A stretch of DNA of 64,000 nt. Source: Heterobasidion occidentale (taxonomy: Eukaryota; Basidiomycota; Agaricomycetes; Russulales; Bondarzewiaceae). The first letter of the stretch is position 1, and every line of letters begins with the position of its first letter. The stretch covers positions 1,736,001 through 1,800,000 of the forward strand of contig JBCAQO010000002.1 in assembly GCA_039111635.1 (NCBI GenBank), read 5' to 3'. A program made the translations under genes and the position numbers. This document shows positions 41,818-52,450 of the stretch, piece by piece. Under the pieces are notes generated by a model that was not told the origin of the DNA, ran no database searches, and saw only the letters and a program-made list of their open reading frames with translations.

Positions 41818-42974
41818 TCAAGAGAGCGGTAGCTGTCCCTTTGGTCGACCTTCGAAAACCTTCCTATAATTCCAGTATTCCTTCGGCACTATTTCTTCGA
41901 AGGATAGTTCGGGTTTCCCTTTGGCGGCTTCTTCTGCCAGTCTTTGCGAGTTGGTGTGTTTTGTTTGTTTTCCTGTCGGTGCTTTGGCAGGTTTGCTTCC
42001 TTGAGCCGGTGTATTGGCGTATGGAAGTTCCGTGGTTTCGGCGCGATGTATATCGACGCCTTCTTCGGAGTCGTTGTATAATTCCAGTGCCTGTAATGTT
42101 CCCGTATCTAGGCATCTAACGAGATAAACTCCGTCTTCTTCAAGATCCTTGGAGGGAAGTGCCGGAAGTCCGTCACCGTCCTCCGGAACGTCTTCTTCAG
42201 CCCATGTCGGAACCTTATAATTTCTGGTTCGGGCCTTCAGACGTTCGGCATTCAACCTTCGAGTTGTGAACTCCGGACTTGTAGGTATTGTCCGCGGATG
42301 TGGTACTGTGGTGTTTCCCACTTTCCGGCCTGGTACTGCTTTTCCCGGCTTTTGCACTGGTATTGAGTAGTCGCCCGTTTGCGGTACTGTTTCCATGCGC
42401 CGTATGCTTGGTTTAGGACATCCTGGTTTTCTCGTAGCTCTTCTAGCTTTTACCGGTCCTCCTTTTATTTGGCAGGAGGGCGGGCATCTGGTAAAGTGTA
42501 GCCCGTAGGCATGCCAGTCGACTTCTGGGTTATGTTCTAATAACCAGTCGGTTCCTAAAATGACGTCTTCTTTTCCTATTTCCGCGATATAGAATCTTGC
42601 TGATTCTGTATGCGACCCCCCTTTTTCGCCTAGAACTTGTAATTTGAGGTTGGCAAATCGTGTAATAGGTCCTCCCTTGAACTCGGTGTTCTGGACCGTA
42701 CTAACTGGGATAGGGGTGGGGGTTTTGTGTGTGGTGATTCGATGTGCTTCTACGAAGCGAGGTGCATGAAGATTCCGGTGGCTCCACTGTCCACCAGTGC
42801 CTGTGTAGCAGCTTTTCTATTCTTGCCTATGAGCATTGTCTCGAGTCGGAGTGATGGTGCACCATGTGATTTCATTTCCGAAAGATACAATATATCTGGA
42901 TGTCCATGCTCTTGGTCAGCATCTTTACTGGCCAGAGGAGCGTACCGATTTCCTGCAAGAATCCTACTCTCCAC
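41818..42974 (-). pseudogene. GyB aspartic protease and linker
   Basis: The active site LVDSGATGIFMH is intact (near 42775-42800). One base is missing near 42765 (AGGTGCATG against AGGGTGCATG complement in GyA), shifting the frame. The linker is open from 42396 to the TGA at 41818-41820, which GyA shares. Confidence 0.88.
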
Positions 42975-42997
42975 ATCCGCTGCCGATGGGAGAGGCC

Positions 42998-44017
42998 TTA
43001 AAAATTCTTCGAGTCGCTAAAGGCTCGAACTTTCTCAATTTCTTCCATGCTGAGTCCCATCATCATTTGACGGATGTGGTTGACTCTGTTTTTTCCTTCC
43101 TCGATGTCTTCATCATCGAATTGTCCTTCGTCCATTTCGGTTTCGCGCACTGGTCTGCGACGAGGGGGCTGGAATCTTCTCTTGGGTCGAGAAGGACAGT
43201 TGCGCGCCATGTGCCCGGGCTTCTTGCAAAAGAAGCACTTGCCTTCTTTGGCAAGTCGATCTCTCTCCGCCGGGGTAAGTTTCTTGAAGCGAGTTCGGAC
43301 AGCATCGGCCTCCATTTCCGCTGCATCTACATCCATAGGTTCGTATTGGGGCTCCCTATCGTGCCGTGGGGGTGCCCTTTCGTCGTAAAATGTACGCGGA
43401 GTGTAGATTTGGAATTTTCCTTTTCGGAGGTCGTATGCTCGGTCCCTTGCGATGCGCATCCTTTCGTGTTTCTTGGCCTTCTCGACTAGTTCTTCCCATG
43501 TCCCGTCTGTAGAGGGATCTTCATAAATTCCCTTTGCCAACTCCCACTTGAGTCCTCGCAGGAAATGGGTCTTCTTGGTTTCTTCGTCTACACTGGCAAG
43601 CGCCGCGAGCTGTTCAAACAGCTGAAGGTAGGTGTTAAATGATTTCTTTCCCTGATTGACTCGGGCCAGTTTGTCACGAGCATCGGCTTCTTTGTTGAAC
43701 TCCTCGAAATCGGTGGCTATCTTTTTGCGGACAGATGTGTAGCCGACCGTGTCTGCCCAAGTGTATTTGTTCCAATCTTTCAGCGTGTTCCTGGCCTGGG
43801 TAAAGTTTCTTGCCCATATCCCTGCTGAGCCTTCCTTCATATATGATAGAGCGTAAGCGATTTTTGCAAATTCGTTTGCATAATCCTTCTTCCTAGCCAG
43901 GAACATCAGATCGATTTCGTGGAGGAATTGCTCGGTTCGTTTCCTGTTTCCACTGAAGGTGGTGGGTTTGGCCATAGCTGGTCCCTTGGACTCATTACCT
44001 CCAGTATCTGCCGACAT
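42998..44017 (-). CDS. GyB Gag with CCHC knuckle
   Basis: 339 residues from MSADTGGNESKG. Uninterrupted where GyA has a TGA. The Gag core (RKRTEQFLHEIDLMFLA, FNTYLQLFEQLAAL, THFLRGLKWELAKG) and knuckle CFFCKKPGHMARNC are present. The end is altered by one extra A near 43035, so the stop comes a little early compared with GyA. Confidence 0.92.
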   Translation of the reverse strand: MSADTGGNESKGPAMAKPTTFSGNRKRTEQFLHEIDLMFLARKKDYANEFAKIAYALSYMKEGSAGIWARNFTQARNTLKDWNKYTWADTVGYTSVRKKIATDFEEFNKEADARDKLARVNQGKKSFNTYLQLFEQLAALASVDEETKKTHFLRGLKWELAKGIYEDPSTDGTWEELVEKAKKHERMRIARDRAYDLRKGKFQIYTPRTFYDERAPPRHDREPQYEPMDVDAAEMEADAVRTRFKKLTPAERDRLAKEGKCFFCKKPGHMARNCPSRPKRRFQPPRRRPVRETEMDEGQFDDEDIEEGKNRVNHIRQMMMGLSMEEIEKVRAFSDSKNF

Positions 44018-45337
44018 TGTATCGGGCAGGGGCTCTGGATCGTCAGGTGGTTCCGGATTTCCACTTGGTGCTTCAAAATACTCCGGTTCGGGGACAAACT
44101 CCGGTGTTGGGGCTCGGAAGTCTTCTTTGGGAGTGGTTTCCTGTAAGGGGGATGTAGCGGGCGTGTTTCTTCTAGAGATTCGACTTCCACTGGCTGTTTC
44201 TCTGGGTAGAGTATGTATGTGTGGTCTTGGCGAGTCACGATGCCGATTTGCCGGTGATTCAGGCTTGTTGAAGGTCTTTCTTGCGACGTAGTCCTCGACC
44301 TTAACGAGGTGTAGGTCGGGTCCTGCGTGGACGATTTTTCCTTCCCAAGCCGCGTACTCATATTCACTCTTGCCTTGTTGTTGGAAGAATCCGGTGAGGA
44401 TTCCCGCATAGTAGAAATGTGCTTTTCTTTCGTCGTAATAAAGTTGATCCTTGTCGACGTCTTCGGGTAAGTCTCCGTAGACTTCTGCTGGGTCTGTTCT
44501 GTAGCCGGGAGGGTATCCCGCTGCGACTTCGTCCGTCGTTCTTTATTCTTTGAAGAAGAAGGGTACTGCCTGTCTTCTTCCAGCTTGTAATGCTTCCTGT
44601 AAGTCTGGGTCCCTTTTGATAATTTCGTTGATGGAAATATCAATTTGGTCGATGAGTTGGATGATCTCGGAGAATGTGTGCCCGAGATGAGGGTTCGGAG
44701 ATGATAAGTTTTGTGGGCGAACTCTCCTCTTCTGATAATAAAAACGATCCCTTCAATCTCTGTTCGGACTGGTGGAGAGTTAGGGGCTTCCAGTGTGTCT
44801 TCCTAGGTTGAGGAGAAGGTCCAGTGGATGAAGACTGAGACGTGGTCTCTGTTCTCCTTGGTCTTGATGAGTTCGGCTCTGATCCCGTCTGTGTCGATAT
44901 TCCTTGCGATGGTTCTTCTGAGATCGGGGATAACGGCGACGGGAAAATTGTCTGGTCTTCCGTCGTGTATCTCGACGCAGTTCCTTGCTCTGATGACGTC
45001 GGGCTCTCCATTGTCCGTGAGGGTGAACGGTGTCTTTGGTTCGTTGACGAAGCAAATCCCGGAAAATCTATATCCAGTTTTAATGAGATCTATAAATATT
45101 TCGGGTGCTTGTTGTAGCCTGAGTGTGGCTATTCCTGAATAGACTTTTCCTGGGTTCCGGTGTCTTGCGACTTCTATGGCTCCGGGGTTGTTTATTCTCC
45201 CTTGAGGGGTCGCTGCTGGGGTTGCCGTTAGGTTTACCCTGTTGGCGATTGCTAAAGTGTTGTTGACTGATGAGAGAAAAAGCTGCCTCTGCTGGGGATC
45301 CAGCTTGAATAGGGTAGGGATAAAAGAGCTCGTTCAA
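44018..45337 (-). pseudogene. GyB upstream gag region
   Basis: Minus strand counterpart of 14071-15384, with the same two in-frame stops and its own single-base indels. It restores the reading in places where GyA is shifted (for example TGYRFSGICFVNEPK and HVSVFIHWTFSST). Function unknown. Confidence 0.6.
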
Positions 45338-45338
45338 G
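45326..45338 (-). other. GyB primer-binding site
   Basis: Complement of CTTGAACGAGCTC, abutting the 5' LTR. It pairs with the LTR segment at 45780-45789 (TGAACGAGCT on the + strand). Confidence 0.7.
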
Positions 45339-46172
45339 TGTTAGGTCGGAGACCTATCACGTGCACCGATGCACGAAGGGGTCCCTAGGCTAAACCTCCA
45401 CTGGTTCGTATAGTCGTAGACTCCAATGGATAAAGACGATGGATCGTCTTTGGGCTCTTTCGAGGAACTCGGGGTCGCTGTCTGATTTGTTCTCGAATAG
45501 ATGGAGAAGGTGATCTTCGAGGTCTTCTCGATGATGAGGAGGAACCGGATGATCTTCTCCTGTCCAACAGATGACACGAGGGGGTGTCCAACTGAGAACG
45601 CGGAAGGCAGCTAGTCCGGTATAGAAGCGGATGAGTAGAGGGAGGGGAGGGAAGGGAGACGAGTCCAGTGCTTCGTCAGACCGTGTAAGGAGTTTCTCAG
45701 ATCTGACAGAGATCACGAAGCGTGGGCTAGGAAGGTAGCCAGACACCGGGTGCAGTGCAGAGATCGAGTGTATTACAGGTGAACGAGCTGAGCTTCTTAG
45801 AAGCTCATCTCGGCTATTTACGTACAGAAGTGTCTAGGGCAGGATCCAGATCTGGTCCGTGCGCTTCTCAGGTACCAAAGTCAACGATCGAGATCCGTAA
45901 GCTAGAATACCTCATCGACCTGCCATATAACCAAATATAGTAATCCGATCACTAATGTCCATCCACATCTTTGATCGATCAAGAACCAGGAACGGGGGTC
46001 AGGAACCAATGTCTGTCCACATCAAGAATCAGGAACTAGAAGTCAGCGTTCATGCGTTAGCATGTAAATGGTAAGGAGTCATGGAGAGTGGTCCGAGTCT
46101 GTAGCAAGTCCGAAGCACTTGACCAGCCCATCCATTCACGTGCGAAGCACATGTTAGGACGCGGTCCTAACA
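45339..46172 (-). repeat. GyB 5' LTR1 (834 bp)
   Basis: TG...CA bounded; nearly the same as 22653-23483 and 13242-14069. The outer flank CTATG does not match the flank of the other LTR. Confidence 0.94.
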
Positions 46173-46526
46173 CTATGGACATTGAAGACGATCTTGGCCG
46201 ATCACCTATCATGGAGTTGGAACCAGAAATATCCAGAGAGGAATAGTGATGGCAAGAGATTCAAACCCAGCAGATTGGCTAAGCAGGACCAAATGAAGCA
46301 GGGCCTATATTAGAGAGCCCAACACCTGGAATCTCCCTACTCTCTCTTGACCACCCTCTACTCACATATCCTCCCCTGCTAGACAGCAAGTGGTATAATA
46401 ACCCATCGCTGTACAAACCACTAGATCTCTCCTACCAACCCCTCAAGGAGAATGCCTAATGAACGGGTCCCGCGCGTTGTCATATATAACGCAGTCAAGG
46501 TCATGCTCAAGCTTGCGCTTCGCGCT
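46173..46526. other. Stretch between GyB and GyC
   Basis: No gene. It follows the end of the GyC frame on the minus strand, so is probably the 3' untranslated part of GyC, truncated where GyB lies. A TATATATG-like sequence occurs near 46483. No LTR2 is present, so the 3' LTR of GyC is missing. Confidence 0.5.
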
Positions 46527-47342
46527 CTACATGACATTGACACATATGCACACATGCCATTCTGTGTGTGTGTTTAGACTGTCAATATCCATGCCGCCTG
46601 GTAGCTGTCCAGGGGTATCTTTAATTGATAGGTCTCCTAATTCTTTGGCCGCGTCGAGTTCATGTTGCTCATCTTCGGAGGTTACCTGTATGTCTCCGTC
46701 AGAGTCGGGGGTACTAGGGGTACAAGGAGGTGTGTCCTCATCTGAGTCGATGTCTTTTGCTGAGACACGCCAAGCACTGCTCCCATATAGTGTAGGGGGT
46801 TCTTTTGCTGTGATGCGCCAAGCACCGCTTCCATATGGTGTGTATGGTGTGGGGGGTGTTTGTTCCGTAGGCGCAGAGGAAGGGGTGAGTCCCGTCGGTG
46901 AATAGGACATTCCCGAGTCTGTTTCTTCTTCTTCCTCTTCATCTTTTTCATAGATTGGGGAGAGGGGTCCTTTCCTCCATTCTTCGTTGACACTGTCTAG
47001 GTCCATAGCGTCTTCATATACTTCTTCATCTGGCAAGTAATCCAAGCCTTCGTCCATGTAGTCTTCATCAGCATTTTGATAAGACGTGTCTTCTGGTTCT
47101 GGTGTGTGGACCAAGCCTTCTTCTGATCCGTCGTCTTCATCGGCATTTTGACGAAGTGAATCCTTCTTCCAAGCGAGTCCCTTGGTCATTTGTCTCTCCA
47201 GGTCCTTGACTGCGCGGTATCTCCAATTTGATACTTGTTCATCCGCATTCTTCCTGGCCCATGTTGATTTCTGGGATTTCCTTGACTTGTGTTTGACTCC
47301 AGAGGAATATGTTGGTGTGCGAGAGGAGGGGGAAGGGGCCAC
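46527..47342 (-). CDS. GyC pol C-terminal extension, acidic
   Basis: 271 residues. The first part matches the end of GyA pol (NWRYRAVKDLERQMTKGLAW), but where GyA stops, GyC continues for about 190 residues of Asp/Glu-rich sequence with internal duplications: QNADED twice, and a Tyr-Gly-Ser-(Gly/Ser)-Ala-Trp-Arg unit twice (near 46770-46840). No known domain. It is joined to the integrase frame through a broken stretch 47343-47549. Confidence 0.7.
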   Translation of the reverse strand: MAPSPSSRTPTYSSGVKHKSRKSQKSTWARKNADEQVSNWRYRAVKDLERQMTKGLAWKKDSLRQNADEDDGSEEGLVHTPEPEDTSYQNADEDYMDEGLDYLPDEEVYEDAMDLDSVNEEWRKGPLSPIYEKDEEEEEETDSGMSYSPTGLTPSSAPTEQTPPTPYTPYGSGAWRITAKEPPTLYGSSAWRVSAKDIDSDEDTPPCTPSTPDSDGDIQVTSEDEQHELDAAKELGDLSIKDTPGQLPGGMDIDSLNTHTEWHVCICVNVM

Positions 47343-47549
47343 CTTCGTTTCCCGAGCGCGTCCGCGTTTATTCGTCCGAGTGCTCTTTCCTGGACTCTCT
47401 GTGTCGTAGGTGAGGTTCTTCCCTTGTCAATGCATAAGTATCTGTCCACTGGGTAACAATGGTTGGGCCTTCTTGATACCCAACCTGATTTCTGTTGGTG
47501 TCGCGCCGGTAGCTAGGAACTGTCTTCCTAGTTTTGTCTTCCTGAGCTT

Positions 47550-49409
47550 TCACCTGTATTCTTCATCTGCTATGGATGCTCGTATGTGTGCGACCGTGGC
47601 TCCTGTGGCTAGTAGTTTCTTCCCTATTGGGTGAACGAGTAACTTGCGCCTTATGGATTCTTCCTGTATAGCGGTTTCTGCCTGTTTAACCATTAGTTCT
47701 GCACCTAGTAGTTTCTTTCCTGCTGGTGTCTGTGTCAGCTTCCGTCTCGAGGTTTCTTCCTGTATTGTGGTCTCTGCCTGTTTGACCGTTAAACCTGCGT
47801 CGAGTAGTTTCTTCCCTGCCGAGGTCTTCATCAGCCGAATTTGTCTGTTGCACATTTCCACTATCTGGTTTCTGTTGAGTGCGAGTTGTAATTCCCGAGT
47901 AGACGGCCCCATGCCTCGGACTGCCAGTGGGTATTTCCTATGGAAGTCACTAACTTCCTCTTTTGCGTTCTTGACCGTGTCCGCTGATTCCCATGAGTTG
48001 TCAGATTCCGGGTACCCTTTCCATTTGACTAGGTATTGTAGGGTCTTCCAATGTCCAAAGCGGCGGGATGCTATAATTCTTTCAACCTCGAATTCTTCCT
48101 GTCCTTCAATGAGGTTGGGTGGAGGTTTCCTATAGTTTGGACCATGAGTGGTGTTCTCCTTGTACATGGTTAACCATGAGGCATAAAAGACATTGTGTAT
48201 CTTCCTCCAATTCTTTGGCAACTCCAGCCAATAGTTAACCGTTCCTATGGTGTCCAAAATCTTGAATGGCCCAAATCTTTTTGGCCTTAACTTTTCCGAG
48301 GGGTGATCCATGTGTATGTTCTTTCCGTTGAGCCATACTTGATCTCCTGTTTTGAATGGGGGAAGTTCTACCTCAAACTTGTCATGCTGAGTCTTCATGG
48401 ATTCTGCTGCAATTTCCAAACTGGCCTTTGCTTCTTGCTGTGCTTTCTTTAACAGTTCTAGGTGCTTGTCGGCAGTGGGTACATTTGTGTTTCCGACGAT
48501 TGTAGGGTAAGCTCTTGGTTGGTATCCATGAAGGAGCTTGAATGGCGAGATCTTCGTTGCCGAGTGTTGGTGTGAGTTGTGGGCATATTCCGCATAGGGA
48601 ATAAGTTTGGCCCAGTCGTCCTGTGTGGAGCTGCAAAATGCCCTGAGGTATTGCTCCAGTTCCTGGTTCATCCGCTCCATTGCTCTATCCATCTGTGGGT
48701 GGTAAGCCGTGCTGAGGGATGACTTGATTCCTAATTCTTCTAGTAGCGCCTGTGCTACTTTAGACGCAAATTGTGTTCCGCGGTCCAAAATTATCTTGTC
48801 TGGTAATCCGTACCATCGCCATGTGTGATCTAAGAGTAATTTCGCTGTGCCATCGGAATTGATCGTCTTCTTGCAAGGGGTGATGATTGTTGTCTTTGTT
48901 AACCGATCCGTGACCATGTGTATTGAGTTGTATCCATTTGACTCCGGAAGATCTGTAATAAAATCCATAGTGATTGTTCCGAATGGTCGGTCCGGTATCT
49001 CCATTGGTTGTAACGGCACCATTGTCGGGTGTGTGTCATTCTTCGTTGATTGACATATTGCGCATCCTTCCACATATTGCTGTACCATGTTAGACATTCC
49101 AGGCCAAGTATAGTCTTGACCGACTGACACCAGGGTACCTCTAACTCCTGGATGTCCCGCTGTTCGATTGTCGTGATGCCATTTGATTATGTCCCTTCGT
49201 AGTTCTCCGTTTGACGGTACGTAAACCTTTCCGTGATGTAGTACGAGGCTGTCCTCTTTGTTCCATTCCTGCAAGCCTTTCTTGAGGGATCTGGGTCCAA
49301 GTTCATTGACCTGTTTCAGTATTTCCAATAGCCAGGGGTCTTCTTTGTTCCCTGCTATGATGCGGTCCCTAAGCTCTGTCTCGATCATGGTAACCGCCGT
49401 TCTTCCCAT
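47550..49409 (-). CDS. GyC integrase, chromodomain and repeated tail
   Basis: 619 residues uninterrupted. Zinc domain HDNRTAGHPGVRG...CAICQ; core with TMDFITD, ILDRGTQF and AMERMNQE keeping the DDE acids; GPFKILDTIGTVNYWLE barrel; chromodomain VERIIASRRFGHWKTLQYLVKWKGYPESDNSWE near residues 430-470. The tail has three tandem 32-residue units instead of the one in GyA/GyB. Confidence 0.92.
   Translation of the reverse strand: MGRTAVTMIETELRDRIIAGNKEDPWLLEILKQVNELGPRSLKKGLQEWNKEDSLVLHHGKVYVPSNGELRRDIIKWHHDNRTAGHPGVRGTLVSVGQDYTWPGMSNMVQQYVEGCAICQSTKNDTHPTMVPLQPMEIPDRPFGTITMDFITDLPESNGYNSIHMVTDRLTKTTIITPCKKTINSDGTAKLLLDHTWRWYGLPDKIILDRGTQFASKVAQALLEELGIKSSLSTAYHPQMDRAMERMNQELEQYLRAFCSSTQDDWAKLIPYAEYAHNSHQHSATKISPFKLLHGYQPRAYPTIVGNTNVPTADKHLELLKKAQQEAKASLEIAAESMKTQHDKFEVELPPFKTGDQVWLNGKNIHMDHPSEKLRPKRFGPFKILDTIGTVNYWLELPKNWRKIHNVFYASWLTMYKENTTHGPNYRKPPPNLIEGQEEFEVERIIASRRFGHWKTLQYLVKWKGYPESDNSWESADTVKNAKEEVSDFHRKYPLAVRGMGPSTRELQLALNRNQIVEMCNRQIRLMKTSAGKKLLDAGLTVKQAETTIQEETSRRKLTQTPAGKKLLGAELMVKQAETAIQEESIRRKLLVHPIGKKLLATGATVAHIRASIADEEYR
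47611..47898 (-). repeat. Three tandem 96-bp units in the GyC pol tail
   Basis: AGTAGTTTCTT starts units at 47611, 47707 and 47803, exactly 96 bp apart. Each encodes GKKLL.A.L.VKQAE..IQEE..RRKL or a variant. GyA and GyB have a single such unit, so this is an in-frame expansion. Confidence 0.88.
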
Positions 49410-49430
49410 TGCCCTAAGGTGGAAGATCTT

Positions 49431-50971
49431 TCATGGATCAAGAGGTTCTATCGGATCTGTTGCACCGAGATGGACAGATCGGATGTTTGCTGCTTCTGTG
49501 AAGGGGGTCCGGGAGTTTGGCTGGGCTGTTTTATCGAAAATTTCTGGCCCGAGGAGGACTTCTCCTGAATTGTCTAATTCCACCCCCTCTTTATGGTCTG
49601 GCCTCCGAGACAGACTGTCCGATTTATTTGTGGTCCCCACCTTGTGTGTAAGTTTGTAGTCAAAGCATGACAAATAAAGCGACCACCGGGCTTGTCGACG
49701 ATTTAATTTTTGTGATGTCCTGAACCATTCCAGATTCTTGTGATCGGTCCAGACGTTGACCTGGTGTGTGGCGCCTTCCAAGTAATGTCTCCATGCTTCG
49801 AACAACCATACTACTGCCAGAAGTTCCTTGTCGTATATTGGGTAGTTTTGTTCTGCGGGTGCGAGGGATTTCGATATATAGGCACATGGGTGCCACTTGC
49901 CATCCTTGGCCTGTTGCAAGAGTACTGCACCTGTAGCAAAATCAGAGGCATCACATTCGATGCGGAATGGCTGTTCCATATCCAGCATGATTAGTACAGG
50001 TGACTCGGTAAATGCCTTCCTAAGTTGTTGGAAGGCCTGCTCGCATCCTGGGGTCCATACCCAGACGTGTTCTTTTTGCGTTAGCTTGAATAGCGGTCGC
50101 GCTACCTTTGAGTAATCCTTTATAAATCTGCAATAAAAATTGCAGAATCCAAGGAAGGACTGTACTTCCTTGACACGAGTGGGCATCGGCCACTGCGTGG
50201 TTCCTTCTACCTTAACTGGGTCCATTTCCAGGTGTCCATGCGAGATGATGTATCCCAAGTACGTCAATTTGTTTTTGTGGAAATGGCATTTCGATGGTTG
50301 CAGGTAGAGATTGTTGTCCTTTAATATCTGTAGGACCTTTTGTACGATTTGGATGTGTTCTCCCATGGTCTTGGTGAATACCAAGATGTCATCCATATAG
50401 ATTGCGACCTTCCCCAAGTAGATAAGGTCCTTAAAGAGCGAGTTCATCATTGTTTGGAAGGTGGCCGGCGAATTTGTTAACCCGAAGTACATGACAAGGG
50501 GTTCGTACATTCCTAGATTCGTTAGGAATGCTGCCTTGTGAATATCCTTCTCGAACATTTTGATGTTGTTGAAACCTGTGTCAACATCCATAAGCGAGAG
50601 GTATTCCACGTCCTTGAGTAGATCTAAAAGTTCCTGGATTATCAGCAGGGGTACTTGTTCTTTATGGTTATTTCATTTAACCAGCAATAATCCATGATTG
50701 GCCGCAGTTTTCCGTTCTTCTTTTTGACAAAAAAGAAGGGTGATGCAATGTGTGATTTGGATTCCCTGATGAATCCCTTGGCCAGATTTTCCTCTATAAA
50801 TTTCTTGAGCTCGGCCTGTTCAACAGGACTTAGACTGTAGAGTTTAGGGCATAGTAAATGCTCCATGCCCTCCTTAATGTCGATGTGATGGTCCCATGGT
50901 CTTTCCGGTGGGAGTCGTCCTTTGGGTCGTCCAGTGAATACTTCTTTATAGTCCCAGTATTCCTTTGGCAC
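49431..50971 (-). pseudogene. GyC reverse transcriptase-RNase H
   Basis: The N-terminal part 50971-50642 (KEYWDYKEVFTGRPKGRLPPERPWDHHIDI ... KKKNGKLRPIMDY) is followed, after a break near 50640, by 50609-49431 with [22 protein letters not shown], catalytic [24 protein letters not shown] and RNase H motifs [20 protein letters not shown] and VWTDHKNL. The PWDH junction is open here, showing that the TGA of GyA/GyB is secondary. Confidence 0.9.
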
Positions 50972-51094
50972 GATTTCTTCGAATGATAACTCTGGCTTTC
51001 CTTTCGCGGCTTCCTCCGCTAAGTGCTGTGAGTTAGTGTGCTTGGTCTGTTTCTTTGGTTCCAGCCCGAGCGGGTCTTCACGCTTTCCCCTAGG

Positions 51095-52450
51095 TCACAA
51101 CTTGTTCCTAAATTCTTTGCGCGTGCGCCAAGGCCACAACTGATTTTCCTTGTCTTCACGTGTGCCCCTAGGCCGCGATTTGTCTTTGCGCATGCCCCAA
51201 GGCTGCGACTTTTCCTGGGTTTCGGCTTTGTGGATGTCTACTCCTTCCTTGGAGTCATTGTATAGTTCCAATGCTTCTAGAGCTCCCGTTTCTAGGTACC
51301 TGATAAGGTATACTCCATCTTCGTCTAGGTTCATGGAGGAAAGTGCGGGATTGCCGCCACCGTCTTCTGTTGCATCTTCTTCGACCCATGTGGGGGTATC
51401 CATTTGTTTAGCCCGAGTGCGAAAATGCGCATTCAACCTTTGGGTTGTGAACCCTGGACTTTTAGGTATTGTCCGTGGATGTGGTACTGTGGTGTTTCCC
51501 ACTTTCCGGCCTGTCCTAGGTATTCTGGCCTTTTGTGATGGGATGCTGTAGTCCCGGTGCTGATAGCCCTCGGCCTCTATCCTGTTCTCCTCAAAGGTGA
51601 GGAATATTGTTTTCTTCTTGAAGGCTCTTTTGGCCTTGACCGGCCCTCCTTGTATTAGGCAGGAGGGTGGGCATCTCGTGAGGTGCAGCCCATAGGCATG
51701 CCAGTCGACTTCTGGGTTGTGCTTCAACAACCAGTCGGTTCCTAAAATAACGTCCTCTTTCCCTATGTCTGTGACAAATAACGAGGTTTGTTCCTGGTGT
51801 GTTCCGTGATTTTCTCCATGAATGCGGATGCTTAGGTCTGCCCATGCAGTAATGGGCTTGTTTCCTAGTGGTTCTCCTCCCACATGATTTATGGGGATGG
51901 GTCGAGTAGGGATGGTTGCGACTCGATGTTCCTCTATGAACTGGCGATTAATAAGATTGCCGGTCACTCTGCTGTTGATTAATGCAGAGGTTCTTGCCAT
52001 CCTGTTGGATCCTATGAGGTCTACTTCGATCCGAAGTGATGGTGCGCCCGTTTTTACAATCTGGGAGATCAAAGAGATCAAGATGGCTGGTTCGGGATCA
52101 ACTTTGACTTTGACTTCTTTGCACAAGTGTGCGATTGGCGAGAACCGATTGCTTGTCGGAATAGGTGCTGGCTGGCATCTATCCGAGATCTGTTCCAAGA
52201 GACGCTGGATCTCCGAAGCTTCCGTGAGCTTCTTTTCCTGGTATCGGTTCCGCTCTGGGGTTCCCTGCATCCTTTCCCATAGGGTCTTCCTTGGCTTCTT
52301 GTTTCTTCGGTTTGGGCAGTTCCTTGCCCAGTGTCTTGGTTCACTGCAACTAAAACAAATATAGTTGTCAGTACCTTCGCGCTTCCTTTTTCTTCCTCGG
52401 TATGGCGATAGGATTGGTCTGTAGGCCTTTTGGAAAGCCTCTATTTCCAT
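51095..52450 (-). CDS. GyC Gag C-terminus and inactive protease
   Basis: 451 residues. CCHC knuckle CFSCSEPRHWARNC near 52335-52376. The protease region has ALINSRVTGNL where LVDSGATG is expected, losing both the catalytic Asp and the Gly, followed by ILGTDWLLKHNPEVDW. The linker ends with low-complexity Arg/Gly-rich repeats (PWGMRKDKSRPRGTREDKENQLWPW, split into two units). Gag and protease are fused in one frame here. Confidence 0.85.
   Translation of the reverse strand: MEIEAFQKAYRPILSPYRGRKRKREGTDNYICFSCSEPRHWARNCPNRRNKKPRKTLWERMQGTPERNRYQEKKLTEASEIQRLLEQISDRCQPAPIPTSNRFSPIAHLCKEVKVKVDPEPAILISLISQIVKTGAPSLRIEVDLIGSNRMARTSALINSRVTGNLINRQFIEEHRVATIPTRPIPINHVGGEPLGNKPITAWADLSIRIHGENHGTHQEQTSLFVTDIGKEDVILGTDWLLKHNPEVDWHAYGLHLTRCPPSCLIQGGPVKAKRAFKKKTIFLTFEENRIEAEGYQHRDYSIPSQKARIPRTGRKVGNTTVPHPRTIPKSPGFTTQRLNAHFRTRAKQMDTPTWVEEDATEDGGGNPALSSMNLDEDGVYLIRYLETGALEALELYNDSKEGVDIHKAETQEKSQPWGMRKDKSRPRGTREDKENQLWPWRTRKEFRNKL

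Larger units (their letters stand above)
22653..46172 (-). mobile_element. GyB: minus strand sister of GyA, with nested GyF
   Basis: 5' LTR1 at 45339-46172 and 3' LTR1 at 22653-23483. The internal order is gag, pol, TATA and ORF3. ORF3 is interrupted by GyF at 24905-38023. The outer flanks ATTAG (22648-22652) and CTATG (46173-46177) do not match, so one end has been rearranged or the element was part of an inversion or deletion. Similarity to GyA is very high through gag and pol, giving a long inverted repeat of about 9 kb arms. Confidence 0.92.

Noticed and set aside
13237..46177. Target duplications for GyA/GyB
   Set aside because: Flanks TTGGT, ATTAG and CTATG share no 5-bp match; I do not claim any.
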